Assembly (NCBI RefSeq): GCF_014650695.1
Contig: NZ_BMVL01000004.1
Span: 422,043 to 486,042 of the forward strand
DNA: 64,000 nucleotides
DNA from: Streptomyces avidinii
GTDB taxonomy: Bacteria; Actinomycetota; Actinomycetes; Streptomycetales; Streptomycetaceae
Direction of reading: 5' to 3'
Part shown: positions 42,568 through 50,678 of the stretch, in pieces
Layout: each line of letters begins with the position of its first letter
Numbering within the stretch: the stretch's first letter is position 1
Notes under the pieces: generated by a model
Seen by the model: the letters and a program-made list of their open reading frames with translations, nothing else
Databases searched by the model: none
Told to the model about the DNA's origin: nothing
Translations under genes and position numbers: made by a program

Positions 42568-43737
42568 TCAGTCCCCGGTGGCGGAACGGGCGGCCGTGGC
42601 GACGATGGGGGAGCTACGGAACTCACGCGCCAGCGCGGTGAGCGGCTGGTCGGAGAGCCGCGGCGGCTCGGGGTGCTGCGGAGGCCGGGCGGCCGCCTCC
42701 GGGGCGGACCGGCGCTCGCACGCGGCGGCGAGCATGGCGGCGTCGGCCACGGCCGAGGCCCGGGCCTCGCTCACGCCCTGGCCGCGCGCGGCCTCGTACG
42801 CGGCGCTGCGCACGGCGGGGTCGAACCAGCCGGCCAGCGCCAGGATGCCGTCGTCGATGACCGACTCGCGGTGGAGCAGCCGGATCCCGACCGAGGACCA
42901 CCAGGCCAGCGGGACGGTCCGGCCCTGGGCCGCGGCGAACCCGCGCAGGGCCTTCCACAGCGGGCGCAGCCGCCGGTACTGGCCGAAGGCCCGCCACGTC
43001 GCCGACCCGCCCACCAGCGGCACGACGAACCCGGCGCCGAGCAGCAGCGCGGACGCCGAGGCCAGCGGCGGCGCCACGTCCGTGGACAGGAACACCCAGT
43101 CGCGGCCGGCCCACCGGGCCACCACCGAGGCCCACTTGGCGGCCAGGTAGAACAGGTCCATCAGCCCGGCCACCACGATCAGGGCCAGCCCCGTGCGCAG
43201 CGGGCGCAGCGCGCGGTCCGCGCGCGCCAGCCACTTGCCGCACAGCCAGGTCAGCGCCGAGGTGCCCAGGGTGTGCGCCACGAGGAAGCAGACGATCATC
43301 TCGCGGATCCACGGCGTGGTGGCGTAGTACGTGTCCAGGTCCTCCAGCCGTTCCACCGGCGCGTCGCCGATCACGAACAGGACGACGATCGCCGCGGTCG
43401 CCGTGGCGAAGACGGCCGCGGTCAGCCGGGTGGCCCGGCGCACGGACGCCGGCGGCCCGCCGCGCCACTGCAGGACCAGGACGACGCACTGTCCGGAGAA
43501 CACGGTGAGCAGGCCGAACACCAGGGGCGCGGAGAAGTTGACCACGCCGGTGAGGCGGTTGACCGCGGCGATCGTCGGCGGCGAGGCCAGGAAGGTGATG
43601 GGAGCGCCGACGAGGAGCAGCCCGCACGCGGTGCGGTTCAGCGGCCGGTCCCGGTCCCGGCGCAGCGTCGACAGCTTGATCAGCAGCGCCAGGACCATCA
43701 GGGACCCGGGCAGGAGCAGCAGGATCCTGCCGCTCAT
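42568..43737 (-). CDS. MAB_1171c-type membrane protein (DUF6545-like)
   Basis: A 389-residue protein. Residues 1-245 contain about seven membrane helices (for example I-L-L-L-L-P-G-S-L-M-V-L-A-L-L and L-A-S-A-S-A-L-L-L-G-A-G-F-V-V-P-L). The cytoplasmic tail of about 140 residues has L-W-K-A-L-R, I-R-L-L-H-R-E-S-V-I-D-D-G-I-L-A-L, which I recognise as the MAB_1171c family tail. The biochemical function is unknown. Its ATG overlaps the stop of the monooxygenase gene by 4 bp. It is the last gene of the four-gene cassette. Confidence 0.75.
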   Translation of the reverse strand: MSGRILLLLPGSLMVLALLIKLSTLRRDRDRPLNRTACGLLLVGAPITFLASPPTIAAVNRLTGVVNFSAPLVFGLLTVFSGQCVVLVLQWRGGPPASVRRATRLTAAVFATATAAIVVLFVIGDAPVERLEDLDTYYATTPWIREMIVCFLVAHTLGTSALTWLCGKWLARADRALRPLRTGLALIVVAGLMDLFYLAAKWASVVARWAGRDWVFLSTDVAPPLASASALLLGAGFVVPLVGGSATWRAFGQYRRLRPLWKALRGFAAAQGRTVPLAWWSSVGIRLLHRESVIDDGILALAGWFDPAVRSAAYEAARGQGVSEARASAVADAAMLAAACERRSAPEAAARPPQHPEPPRLSDQPLTALAREFRSSPIVATAARSATGD

Positions 43738-45260
43738 CGGGCCTGTGCGAGGGGGTCGACGGGGTCGGCGGGGCCGACCTGCTCCGCTGCCGGGCCGGTG
43801 GCGGCCTCCGTGGCCGTGCCGGTGCCGGTGCCCGTGTTCGTGCCGGCACCGGGCGTTCTGCCGGGTACCGGGTCGAGTCCGGCGACGGCCCGCTCGGCGG
43901 CGGTGAGCGGCGGCGCCTTCAGAGCACCCCGGTCCGAGGCGCGCAGCACGTGCCAGACCACCGAAGGGTGGAGCCAGTGGGTGGGCGCGGTGCTCATGGT
44001 GAGGACCTTGAACAGGGCGGCGGTGAGCGCCTCGTCGGTGGTGGCCCCCGTCATGAGCCGGTTGACGTACCCGTTGAGCAGGCCGGTTCCGGTGCGCGGC
44101 TTCATCCCGGTGGCTCCCGGATACAGGATGTCCTGCGAGGTGGCGAGCTCCCAGGCGGTGCTGACCTGGGGCGCGATGACCCGCTGCGCCTCGCGGCCGA
44201 TCCCGGGATGCGCCAGTCCCTTCGCCCGGAGCAGGGTGCGTACGGCCAGCAGCCCCTGGGCGGCGACGGTCATGCCCTGCCCGTACAGCGGGTTGAAGGT
44301 GGCGACGGAATCGCCGACGGCGAAGAAGCCGTCGGGCAGCTCGGCCTTCTCGAAGTAGACCCGGCGGTTGGCGGTGCCCTGGGTGACGGCGACGTCGGTC
44401 AGGGGCTTGCGGCCCTCCAGGAGTTCGCCGACGATCGGGTCGCGGACGGCCCTGGCGAACGGGATGAAGGCGTCGGGGTCGCCGGTCGGCTGGCCGCCGC
44501 GGGTGCCGGACAGGGTGGCCTGCCACTGGCCGTTCTCGATCGGCACGATCGTGGCCGTCTGCCCGGGCACGGGCACCCGGGGGTCGGACTGCACGTTGAC
44601 GATGGGGAAGCCCATCTCGTGCGCGCCGGCGGGGGCCTCGAAGATCCGGGTCGCATAGACGAGACCGGAGTCGACCTCGGCCTGCCGGATGCCGCTCACG
44701 CCGAGTGCCTGGAGCCAGGTCCGGGCCCGCGAGCCGCGCCCGCTGGCGTCGATCACGAGGTCGGCGGTCAGTAGCCTGCCCTCCTCCTCCGGGGTGTCGA
44801 CGAGGACGCCGGTGACCCGGGCCGCCGTGCCCTCCAGGGCCCGGACCCGGCCCTGGAGGGTGGACACGCCGGAGAGGGCGATCACCCGGGCGCGCACCAC
44901 CGAATCGAGGAGGTCACGGCTGCAGGAGATGTTGAACTGCTTCTCCCCGCAGCGCGGGATCCAACCCTGGGCGGTCTTGGTGACGAGGTCGGTGGGCAGG
45001 CTGCGGCGGATGGCGCCCGCCTTCGTCCAGTCGGCGGTGATGCCGGGCAGGATCCGCTCGATGGCCCGGGCACCGCCCGACCACAGGAGATGGGTGTGCC
45101 GGGCCTGCGGGAGCCCGCGGCGCGGGGCCGGGCCCTCGGGCAGCGGGTCGGCGTCGACGACGGTGACCGTGGCGTGTTCGGCGAGGACAGCGGCCGCGAG
45201 GAGGCCGGCCAGACTGCCGCCTATGACGACGGCGTGGCGGGGCGGGGAGGACTGGTTCAT
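43734..45260 (-). CDS. FAD-dependent monooxygenase/oxidoreductase
   Basis: A 508-residue flavoprotein: dinucleotide-binding [13 protein letters not shown] at residues 11-23, R-G-L-P-Q-A-R-H-T-H-L-L, the D-A-S-G-R-G-S-R motif, and the FAD-ribityl F-F-A-V-G-D-S-V-A-T-F-N-P-L-Y-G-Q-G-M-T. This is the arrangement of PHBH-fold hydroxylases and halogenase relatives. The C-terminal 50 residues are Gly/Thr/Pro-rich. The substrate is unknown. It starts 16 bp after the peptidase gene and overlaps the membrane-protein gene by 4 bp. Confidence 0.87.
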   Translation of the reverse strand: MNQSSPPRHAVVIGGSLAGLLAAAVLAEHATVTVVDADPLPEGPAPRRGLPQARHTHLLWSGGARAIERILPGITADWTKAGAIRRSLPTDLVTKTAQGWIPRCGEKQFNISCSRDLLDSVVRARVIALSGVSTLQGRVRALEGTAARVTGVLVDTPEEEGRLLTADLVIDASGRGSRARTWLQALGVSGIRQAEVDSGLVYATRIFEAPAGAHEMGFPIVNVQSDPRVPVPGQTATIVPIENGQWQATLSGTRGGQPTGDPDAFIPFARAVRDPIVGELLEGRKPLTDVAVTQGTANRRVYFEKAELPDGFFAVGDSVATFNPLYGQGMTVAAQGLLAVRTLLRAKGLAHPGIGREAQRVIAPQVSTAWELATSQDILYPGATGMKPRTGTGLLNGYVNRLMTGATTDEALTAALFKVLTMSTAPTHWLHPSVVWHVLRASDRGALKAPPLTAAERAVAGLDPVPGRTPGAGTNTGTGTGTATEAATGPAAEQVGPADPVDPLAQAR

Positions 45261-45276
45261 CGTGGCGTGCTCTCTG

Positions 45277-45912
45277 TCAGGGCCGTGCTGAGGGCATCGG
45301 CGTGAGGGGTGCGGCGACTGGCTGGTGCAGGTCACGGCGTGGCACGGGGCTTCCCCAGCCGAGTGAGGACTTGATGCGCTCGATCGCCTCGGGCAACTGC
45401 TGTTCCCGGGGCGACGGCAGGTAGGAGCGCAGGAGGTTGCCGAGGTGCAGGCCGAAGGTCTCGGCCCGGATCTCCGCTGGGTCCCCCTGGTCGGCGCGTG
45501 CGGCGGCCTGCCGGACCACTGCGTCCAACCCGTCTCCGCAGGCCAGCAGTTCGGCGAGGCGGCCGGGGTGTCCCGCCAGCCGGGCAGCCGCCAGCATGCC
45601 CGGACCGACGCTGTCGCAGGTCCCCTCGTCCAGGTGCCACAGCTCGTGGCACGCGATGACGAGCTGGTGTTCGGGCCGGGTGTGCTGCTCGACGACGATC
45701 AGGTCGACGTCGTCCAGCTCCAGCCACAGCCCGCTCGCGGTGTCCGGCGGGAACGAGGAAAACTGGAAGTCGACCTTCCGGTCTCCGCCGCGCCGCCGGG
45801 TGTAGGCGGCGCACAACGCCCCGATGATCTCGCCGACATCGGCCGGCGGCGTCAGGCGTGCGCCCTCCAGCAGTTCGGAGCCCAGCTTGCGCATGGCCCG
45901 TGTGGTCCTCAT
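45277..45912 (-). CDS. ImmA/IrrE-family metallo-endopeptidase
   Basis: A 211-residue zinc peptidase with the H-E-L-W-H motif (HExxH, about residues 89-93) and the supporting glutamate in A-E-I-R-A-E-T-F. ImmA/IrrE peptidases cleave or displace a partner regulator to switch genes on. The partner is evidently the product of the gene just upstream: this ATG overlaps that stop by 4 bp, and a GGGAGA site precedes it. The C-terminal 45 residues are Pro-rich and probably disordered. Confidence 0.85.
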   Translation of the reverse strand: MRTTRAMRKLGSELLEGARLTPPADVGEIIGALCAAYTRRRGGDRKVDFQFSSFPPDTASGLWLELDDVDLIVVEQHTRPEHQLVIACHELWHLDEGTCDSVGPGMLAAARLAGHPGRLAELLACGDGLDAVVRQAAARADQGDPAEIRAETFGLHLGNLLRSYLPSPREQQLPEAIERIKSSLGWGSPVPRRDLHQPVAAPLTPMPSARP

Positions 45913-46949
45913 GGTGTTTCTCCCTCGGCGGCGCCGTCCTCGGTCGGCGTCCCGCCCTTCGTGCCCGGAGCTCCGAGCTGCCCCTCGCGCGCGAGGAGGT
46001 CGTCCAAGTGGTCGGCCAGTGACTTCCACCCCTGGGGCGAAAGTCGGCCGGCCCGCGTGACGATGCTGCGTACGTCGTGCGCCCGCAGCACCGCCAGCAT
46101 CGGGTTCTCCCGGTCCCGCACCGTGGACTCCAGTTCGCCCTCGATCAGCGCGAGGGCGGTGGAGAGGGCCTCGGTGTCATCGGCCAGCAGGAAGCCGCCC
46201 TCGACGCCGTAGAAACGCTGGATCCCGGCGGCCGCGGCGAGGTTCGGCAAACCCTCGCCCTGGGCGAGGCGGGTCAGCGACTGCCCCGACGCGTCGAAGG
46301 AGCGGGCGATGGCCGCCAGCGAGTGCGGCTGGCCGTCCTCCCGCACGCGGGTGCGGCGCAGGTGCTCGAACCGCAGGTGCACCTGCTCCTTCAACGGCAG
46401 CCGGGGCGGCCTGCCGTCGAGGGTGAGCCGGATGGCCTGCGGGGTCATGCCCGTCAGGTACGACAGGTGTTCCAGGTCGTCCCGGCCGTCCGAGACGGTG
46501 GTCGCGGACAGGGCGAGGGCCCGCTCCACCGCGCTCTTGCTGTCGGCCAGCAGGAAACCGGCGTACACACCGAAGAACCGCTGCACCCCGGCCGCATGGC
46601 CCATCCGGGGCAGCCCGGTGCCCGCGTTGAGCGGCCCGAGGGAGGCGCCGGGGGCGGCGAAGTCCTCTGCGATGGCGGCCAGCGGCCACTCCCGGCCGTG
46701 CTTGTCGCGCCGGGTGGCGCGCAATCGCAGGAACCGCTGATGGACGCGCCGCTCCAGCGGCGTCTCGTCCGCGGTGCCCGCCAGCACCTGCGGTATGCGC
46801 CCCGGTTCGACTCCGGAGAGGTGGCTCAGCCGCTCCACCGCCAATACCTCGGCCGGATCCTGCCCTCGCTCCTGCGACAGTGCCCGGGTGCGACGCCAGA
46901 TCGCGGCGAGGTCGGGTCGGGCGGCGGCTCGCACCGGCGGATTCTCCAT
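45909..46949 (-). CDS. Two-repeat XRE-like regulator paired with ImmA/IrrE
   Basis: A protein of 346 residues (341 if the GTG at 46934 is used) built from two copies of a roughly 110-residue unit. Each copy has R-x-H-x-R-F-x-x-L-R-x-T-R, then W/H-P/S-L-A-A-I-A-x-x-F-x-A-x-G-x-S-L, G-L-P, and G-V/I-Q-R-F-F/Y-G-V-x-x-G-F-L-L-A-D. The L-A-A-I-A...S-L segments are XRE-like helix-turn-helices, so it probably binds a two-part or direct-repeat site. The GTG at 46934 has GGAG 9 nt upstream; the ATG at 46949 lacks one but abuts the palindrome TTGTCGACAA. First gene of the cassette. Confidence 0.75.
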   Translation of the reverse strand: MENPPVRAAARPDLAAIWRRTRALSQERGQDPAEVLAVERLSHLSGVEPGRIPQVLAGTADETPLERRVHQRFLRLRATRRDKHGREWPLAAIAEDFAAPGASLGPLNAGTGLPRMGHAAGVQRFFGVYAGFLLADSKSAVERALALSATTVSDGRDDLEHLSYLTGMTPQAIRLTLDGRPPRLPLKEQVHLRFEHLRRTRVREDGQPHSLAAIARSFDASGQSLTRLAQGEGLPNLAAAAGIQRFYGVEGGFLLADDTEALSTALALIEGELESTVRDRENPMLAVLRAHDVRSIVTRAGRLSPQGWKSLADHLDDLLAREGQLGAPGTKGGTPTEDGAAEGETP

Positions 46950-46959
46950 TTGTCGACAA
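46950..46959. promoter_or_regulatory. Palindrome TTGTCGACAA at the start of the regulator gene
   Basis: A perfect 10-bp palindrome sits immediately upstream of the first possible start codon of the two-repeat regulator. A repressor bound there would block the promoter or an almost leaderless start, so it is a natural autoregulatory site. Confidence 0.45.
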
Positions 46960-47190
46960 GGCGTTCGAGTTGATCGGGCTCCGTGAAGCCTAGCCTCCCG
47001 CCTTGGGCCGAACCAGGGGAACCCCAACGTTTCCTGCCGTACAGCTCAAAAACGGTTGGCATGACCTGCGAGGTAATCGACCCGCAGCAGAGCCCCCGGC
47101 ACAGTGGACGCATCGGGTCCCGGGGCCGCGCACTCGGTCCCGGAACCCGTGTCCCACCAGGCCGTTCGACCTCGATGGAGGCTGATCCCC

Positions 47191-47613
47191 ATGTCCGCGA
47201 CCCCGTACGCCGACTTCGCCCGCAACCATGTCCCGCAGACCGCGCTGCGCCGCCTTCTCGCCCTCGACTCGGCCGTCACCACCGCCAACGGCCTCGCCTA
47301 CGTCGCCTTCTCCGCCCCGCTCGGCCGGCTGCTCGGCGTCGGCCAGGGCCTCCTCCTCGAACTCGGCATCCTGCTCGTCGCCTACGGGGCGGCGGTCGGA
47401 TGGCTCGCGTCGCGGCGGCAGCCGCCCGCCCTCCCGGTGAAGCTGGTCATCGAGACGAACTACGCCTGGGCCGCCCTGAGTCTGCTGTCCCTGGCGCTCT
47501 GGTTCGACCCCACCACCGCCGGCCTGCTGTGGATCCCGGTACAGGCCGCCACCGTGGCCGGGTTCGCCGTGTTCCAGCAACTGGCCCTGCGCTCGGGCTC
47601 AGTCACCCAGTGA
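47191..47613 (+). CDS. Small integral membrane protein
   Basis: A 140-residue protein with four membrane helices (A-N-G-L-A-Y-V-A-F, G-I-L-L-V-A-Y-G-A-A-V-G-W-L, W-A-A-L-S-L-L-S-L-A-L-W-F and I-P-V-Q-A-A-T-V-A-G-F-A-V) and no recognised catalytic motif. The ATG at 47191 follows GGAGG by 8-9 nt. Its last 15 bp overlap the convergent HTH gene tail to tail. Function unknown. Confidence 0.72.
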   Translation: MSATPYADFARNHVPQTALRRLLALDSAVTTANGLAYVAFSAPLGRLLGVGQGLLLELGILLVAYGAAVGWLASRRQPPALPVKLVIETNYAWAALSLLSLALWFDPTTAGLLWIPVQAATVAGFAVFQQLALRSGSVTQ

Positions 47614-48384
47614 GCGCAGGTACTTCACCGTCGCCGGGTCGGCCGGGAGCATCGTCTCGATGGCCAGCTCGGCGACGGTCACGTCCATCGGCGTGTTGAA
47701 GGTCGCGATGGACGACACGAAGGACAGCACGTGCCCGTCGTGCTCGATCACCAGCGGCAGGGCGAGGTACGCGGCGGGTCCCTCCGGTGCGCCGTCGTCC
47801 GCCCGTTCGGCGACCGGATAGGCCGACACCTCCTCGTACAGGGCGCGCAACGGCTCGGACCGGGCCAGCGCGATCTGCCGCTCCATCTGCGCCAGCAGGT
47901 GCCCGCGCCATGCCGTGAGGTTGCGGATCCTCGGGGCCAGGCCCTCGGGGTGCAGGGTGATCCGCATGGCGTTCAGCGGCGGGGTGAGCAGATGCTCCGG
48001 CAGCCCGTCCAGCAGCATCGCGATGCCCCGGTTGGCGGCGACCACGTCGTACGTGGCGTCCACGACCAGTGCCGGATAGGGCTCGTACCCCGCCAGCAGC
48101 CGTTCGATGCCCTCGCGCAGCGTGCCCATCGCCGGGTCGTCCATCCCGGTGTGCGCATAGCGCGGGGCGTAACCCGCGGCCAGCAGGAGGGCGTTGCGCT
48201 CCCGCACCGGCACGTCGAGATGGTCGGCGAGCCGCAGCACCATCTCCTCGCTCGGTCGGGAGCGGCCCGTCTCGATGAAGCTGATGTGCCGGGAGGAGGA
48301 TGCGGCGCGGCCCGCCAGCTCCAGCTGGCTGATGCCGCGCCGCTCCCGCCAGGCGCGCAGCAGAGTGCCCACACTCGTCGTCAT
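47599..48384 (-). CDS. XRE-family regulator with MmyB-like ligand-binding domain
   Basis: A 261-residue regulator. The N-terminal HTH is clear: L-L-R-A-W-R-E-R-R-G-I-S-Q-L-E-L-A and S-S-R-H-I-S-F-I-E-T-G-R-S-R-P-S. Residues 95-261 match the MmyB-like PAS-fold domain (Y-D-V-V-A-A-N-R, P-L-V-I-E-H-D-G-H-V-L-S-F-V-S-S-I-A-T-F-N-T-P). This group binds fatty acids in some members and usually controls a neighbouring oxidoreductase. The upstream FAD oxidoreductase gene ends 24 bp before this start on the same strand and is a likely target. Confidence 0.87.
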   Translation of the reverse strand: MTTSVGTLLRAWRERRGISQLELAGRAASSSRHISFIETGRSRPSEEMVLRLADHLDVPVRERNALLLAAGYAPRYAHTGMDDPAMGTLREGIERLLAGYEPYPALVVDATYDVVAANRGIAMLLDGLPEHLLTPPLNAMRITLHPEGLAPRIRNLTAWRGHLLAQMERQIALARSEPLRALYEEVSAYPVAERADDGAPEGPAAYLALPLVIEHDGHVLSFVSSIATFNTPMDVTVAELAIETMLPADPATVKYLRSLGD

Positions 48385-48408
48385 GCACCCGACGGTAGCC
48401 GAGGCGCC

Positions 48409-50199
48409 TCATCCCAGGTCGAAGACGTTCCGCAGGCCGAGCCGGTGGCGCCACAGGTCGTGCCGCCTGGCGGCCTCCAGCTCAGGCGCCCGGTACATGG
48501 GTCGGACCGTGCAGCGCGGCGCCGGCGAACCGTCCCGGTCCAGAAGGGAGTTGACTGCCGCGCGGGCGGAGGCGTTGGCTCCCTCCATCGTCGCCAGGTC
48601 GATGTCGACCGCCACGTAGTCCCCGCTGAGGAAGAAGTTCGGGATGCGGGTGCCCGCGCTCGGCCGGTTGTGGAGGGTGCCGACCGGGTGGATGAGCAGC
48701 TCGTCCTGGTTGGTGGGGTGCGGGGTGCCGAGTCCGTCCACGCCCGGGTCCAGGAACCACGAGTGCAGCTTGGAGTCGGCCAGCAGGGTCTTCCCGGTGT
48801 CGTTGAGGGAGGCCTTCAGCTGCGCCCACACCTCGCGCGCCACCTCCTCGCGGGTGCACTGCTTGGCCGTCTTCCCGTACAGGATCCCGGGCTTGTCCCA
48901 CTCGGAGATGTCCACCGACAGGCAGTCGACCGCAGTCCCGTCGCCGTAGGCGGCCGGGAAGTCACGGGACGGCCAGTGCTCGGCCTGCTGGATCGCCGTC
49001 AACGACCACGGGGAGTCGATGCAGTTGAGGTGACCGTGCACCAGCGGAGCCCGTTCGGTGAGGTAGAACTGGATGCCGGTCATCCAGTCCGTCTGCAGCC
49101 GGTCGCAGCGCCCCAGCATCGGATCCGCGGCCCGCAGCGCCGCGCTCCAGGTGCGGCGGGCGTGCTCGACGGGCAGCGCGCTCACGTAGTGGTCGGCGGT
49201 GACGGTCTGCGGGGCGCCGTCCGGGCCCTCGACCGCGACCCCGCTCACGCGGCCGTCCGCGTACCGCACCTCCCGTACCGTCCACCCGATCCTGAACTCC
49301 ACGCCGAGGGAACGAAGATGGGCCTCCCAGGGGTCGATCCAGGCCTCGTTCGTCGGCAGGTTGAGGATCCGGTCGGGCGGGCCGTCCGCCCCGCGCCCCA
49401 GCAGGTTGAAGACGAAGGCCTCGCCGAGGGTGCCGACCGTACGGGTGGAGGCCTCCTCGGCCTTGGTCGCCACGATGTTGCGGGTGATGCCGACGGCGAG
49501 GATGCGGCGGTACTCGTTCGACATCCGCTCCGCGCGCACGAAGTCCCACCAGGGGGTCCGTTCCCAGACCTCGGTGCGGCGCTCGTCGCAGCTGGTGAGG
49601 AAGACGAGCACCCGGTCGACGAAGTACGCCGTCTCGTGCAGCGGGAGCCGGACCAGCGTCTGCAGGATGCCGGTCAGGGCGCGCCGCAGCTCCTCGGGCG
49701 TCAGCTCGGCGGGGGAGTGCTCGGGCCAGGGGATCGGCGCGCGCAGGTCCTCGCGTCCGGCCGCCCGGGCGAACATCATCTCGCGCGGCGCGACGAGGTT
49801 GTCCCACACGCCGCGGGCGTTCCCGGGGAAGGGGATGCGCCGCATGGTGTCGGGCAGATTGTGGTAGATGCCGGGGATGAAGCGGAAACCGTGCTCGGCG
49901 GGCAGCGGCCGGCGCCCGCCGCGGGCGCTGCCGGGCACGTCCATGCTGCGCGCCTTGCCGCCGAGCGCGCGGCGCTCGTACACGGTCACGGCGTAGCCCC
50001 GCTCGGCGAGTTCGTGCGCCGCGGTCAGGCCGGCCACCCCGCCGCCGAGTACCGCGACACGCCGTCCGGCAGAGGGCGACCCGGCTGCCGGGGCGGCCAC
50101 CGCGGGCGCCGCCCCGGCCCCGGCGACGACTGCTCCGGTGGCGGCCGCCGCGCCCGCGCCGGCGATGAACGTACGCCTGGAACTCCCTGTGCCCGCCAT
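48409..50199 (-). CDS. Tat-exported FAD-dependent oxidoreductase (amine oxidase / hydroxysqualene-dehydroxylase-like)
   Basis: A 596-residue flavoprotein. The N-terminus has a twin-arginine signal, S-S-R-R-T-F-I-A-G-A-G, with an Ala-rich hydrophobic stretch. Then the FAD motif V-A-V-L-G-G-G-V-A-G-L-T-A-A-H-E-L-A and the second arginine/E motif V-Y-E-R-R-A-L-G-G-K-A-R-S follow. The C-terminal FAD-binding strand F-F-L-S-G-D-Y-V... A-T-M-E-G-A-N-A-S-A-R-A is present. The family is phytoene-desaturase/HpnE-like; the substrate is unknown. The ATG at 50199 has GAGGGGG upstream. Confidence 0.85.
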   Translation of the reverse strand: MAGTGSSRRTFIAGAGAAAATGAVVAGAGAAPAVAAPAAGSPSAGRRVAVLGGGVAGLTAAHELAERGYAVTVYERRALGGKARSMDVPGSARGGRRPLPAEHGFRFIPGIYHNLPDTMRRIPFPGNARGVWDNLVAPREMMFARAAGREDLRAPIPWPEHSPAELTPEELRRALTGILQTLVRLPLHETAYFVDRVLVFLTSCDERRTEVWERTPWWDFVRAERMSNEYRRILAVGITRNIVATKAEEASTRTVGTLGEAFVFNLLGRGADGPPDRILNLPTNEAWIDPWEAHLRSLGVEFRIGWTVREVRYADGRVSGVAVEGPDGAPQTVTADHYVSALPVEHARRTWSAALRAADPMLGRCDRLQTDWMTGIQFYLTERAPLVHGHLNCIDSPWSLTAIQQAEHWPSRDFPAAYGDGTAVDCLSVDISEWDKPGILYGKTAKQCTREEVAREVWAQLKASLNDTGKTLLADSKLHSWFLDPGVDGLGTPHPTNQDELLIHPVGTLHNRPSAGTRIPNFFLSGDYVAVDIDLATMEGANASARAAVNSLLDRDGSPAPRCTVRPMYRAPELEAARRHDLWRHRLGLRNVFDLG

Positions 50200-50214
50200 G
50201 GCGGATGCCCCCTC

Positions 50215-50229
50215 GTTACCGCTGGTAAC
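50215..50229. promoter_or_regulatory. Operator-like inverted repeat upstream of the Tat FAD oxidoreductase
   Basis: GTTACC-GCT-GGTAAC is a perfect 6-3-6 inverted repeat 16-30 bp upstream of the oxidoreductase start, in its leader. The geometry is that of TetR- or MmyB-type operators. Confidence 0.5.
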
Positions 50230-50372
50230 AGCTGTCCGGCGCAGGAGCATAGGTGGGGCCGGGTGGAGGCGGAAGGCGTAGAAGCACCCGAGCGCACTAT
50301 GGCGCGAAAGGATTGCTCCGGCCCCCACTGTGGGAACCTTGACTACACGTCACGGGGAAAAGGAGCCGGTGC

Positions 50373-50678
50373 ATGCCGAGTGAGCCGCTGTCACAGAAGG
50401 AGATCGAGGACCGGTTGCGGGAACTCCCCGGCTGGGCCTTCGAGGACGACCGGATCTTCCGCACCTACCGGCTGGGCAGCCACTTCGCCGCCAGCGCCCT
50501 CGTCGCCCATATCGCCAGCGTCCAGCAGGAGTTGAACCACCACTCCGACCTGACGCTCGGATACAACACCGTCCGGCTCTCCGTGAACAGCCACGACGCC
50601 GGCGACGTGGTGACGGAGTCCGACTTCACACTCGCCGAACGCGTCGAAGCCCTCGCCCCGGCCCACGGCGCGAGCTGA
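50373..50678 (+). CDS. phhB: Pterin-4a-carbinolamine dehydratase
   Basis: A 101-residue enzyme recycling 4a-hydroxytetrahydropterin to the quinonoid dihydropterin. The family motif is present as L-N-H-H-S-D (normally E/N-H-H-P), followed by N-T-V-R-L-S-V-N-S-H and the D-F-x-L-A helix. Start W-A-F-E-D-D-R-I-F-R is typical. The ATG has an AAAGGAG site. Its stop overlaps the next gene's start (TGATG), so the two are coupled. No aromatic amino acid hydroxylase is in the window. Confidence 0.9.
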   Translation: MPSEPLSQKEIEDRLRELPGWAFEDDRIFRTYRLGSHFAASALVAHIASVQQELNHHSDLTLGYNTVRLSVNSHDAGDVVTESDFTLAERVEALAPAHGAS

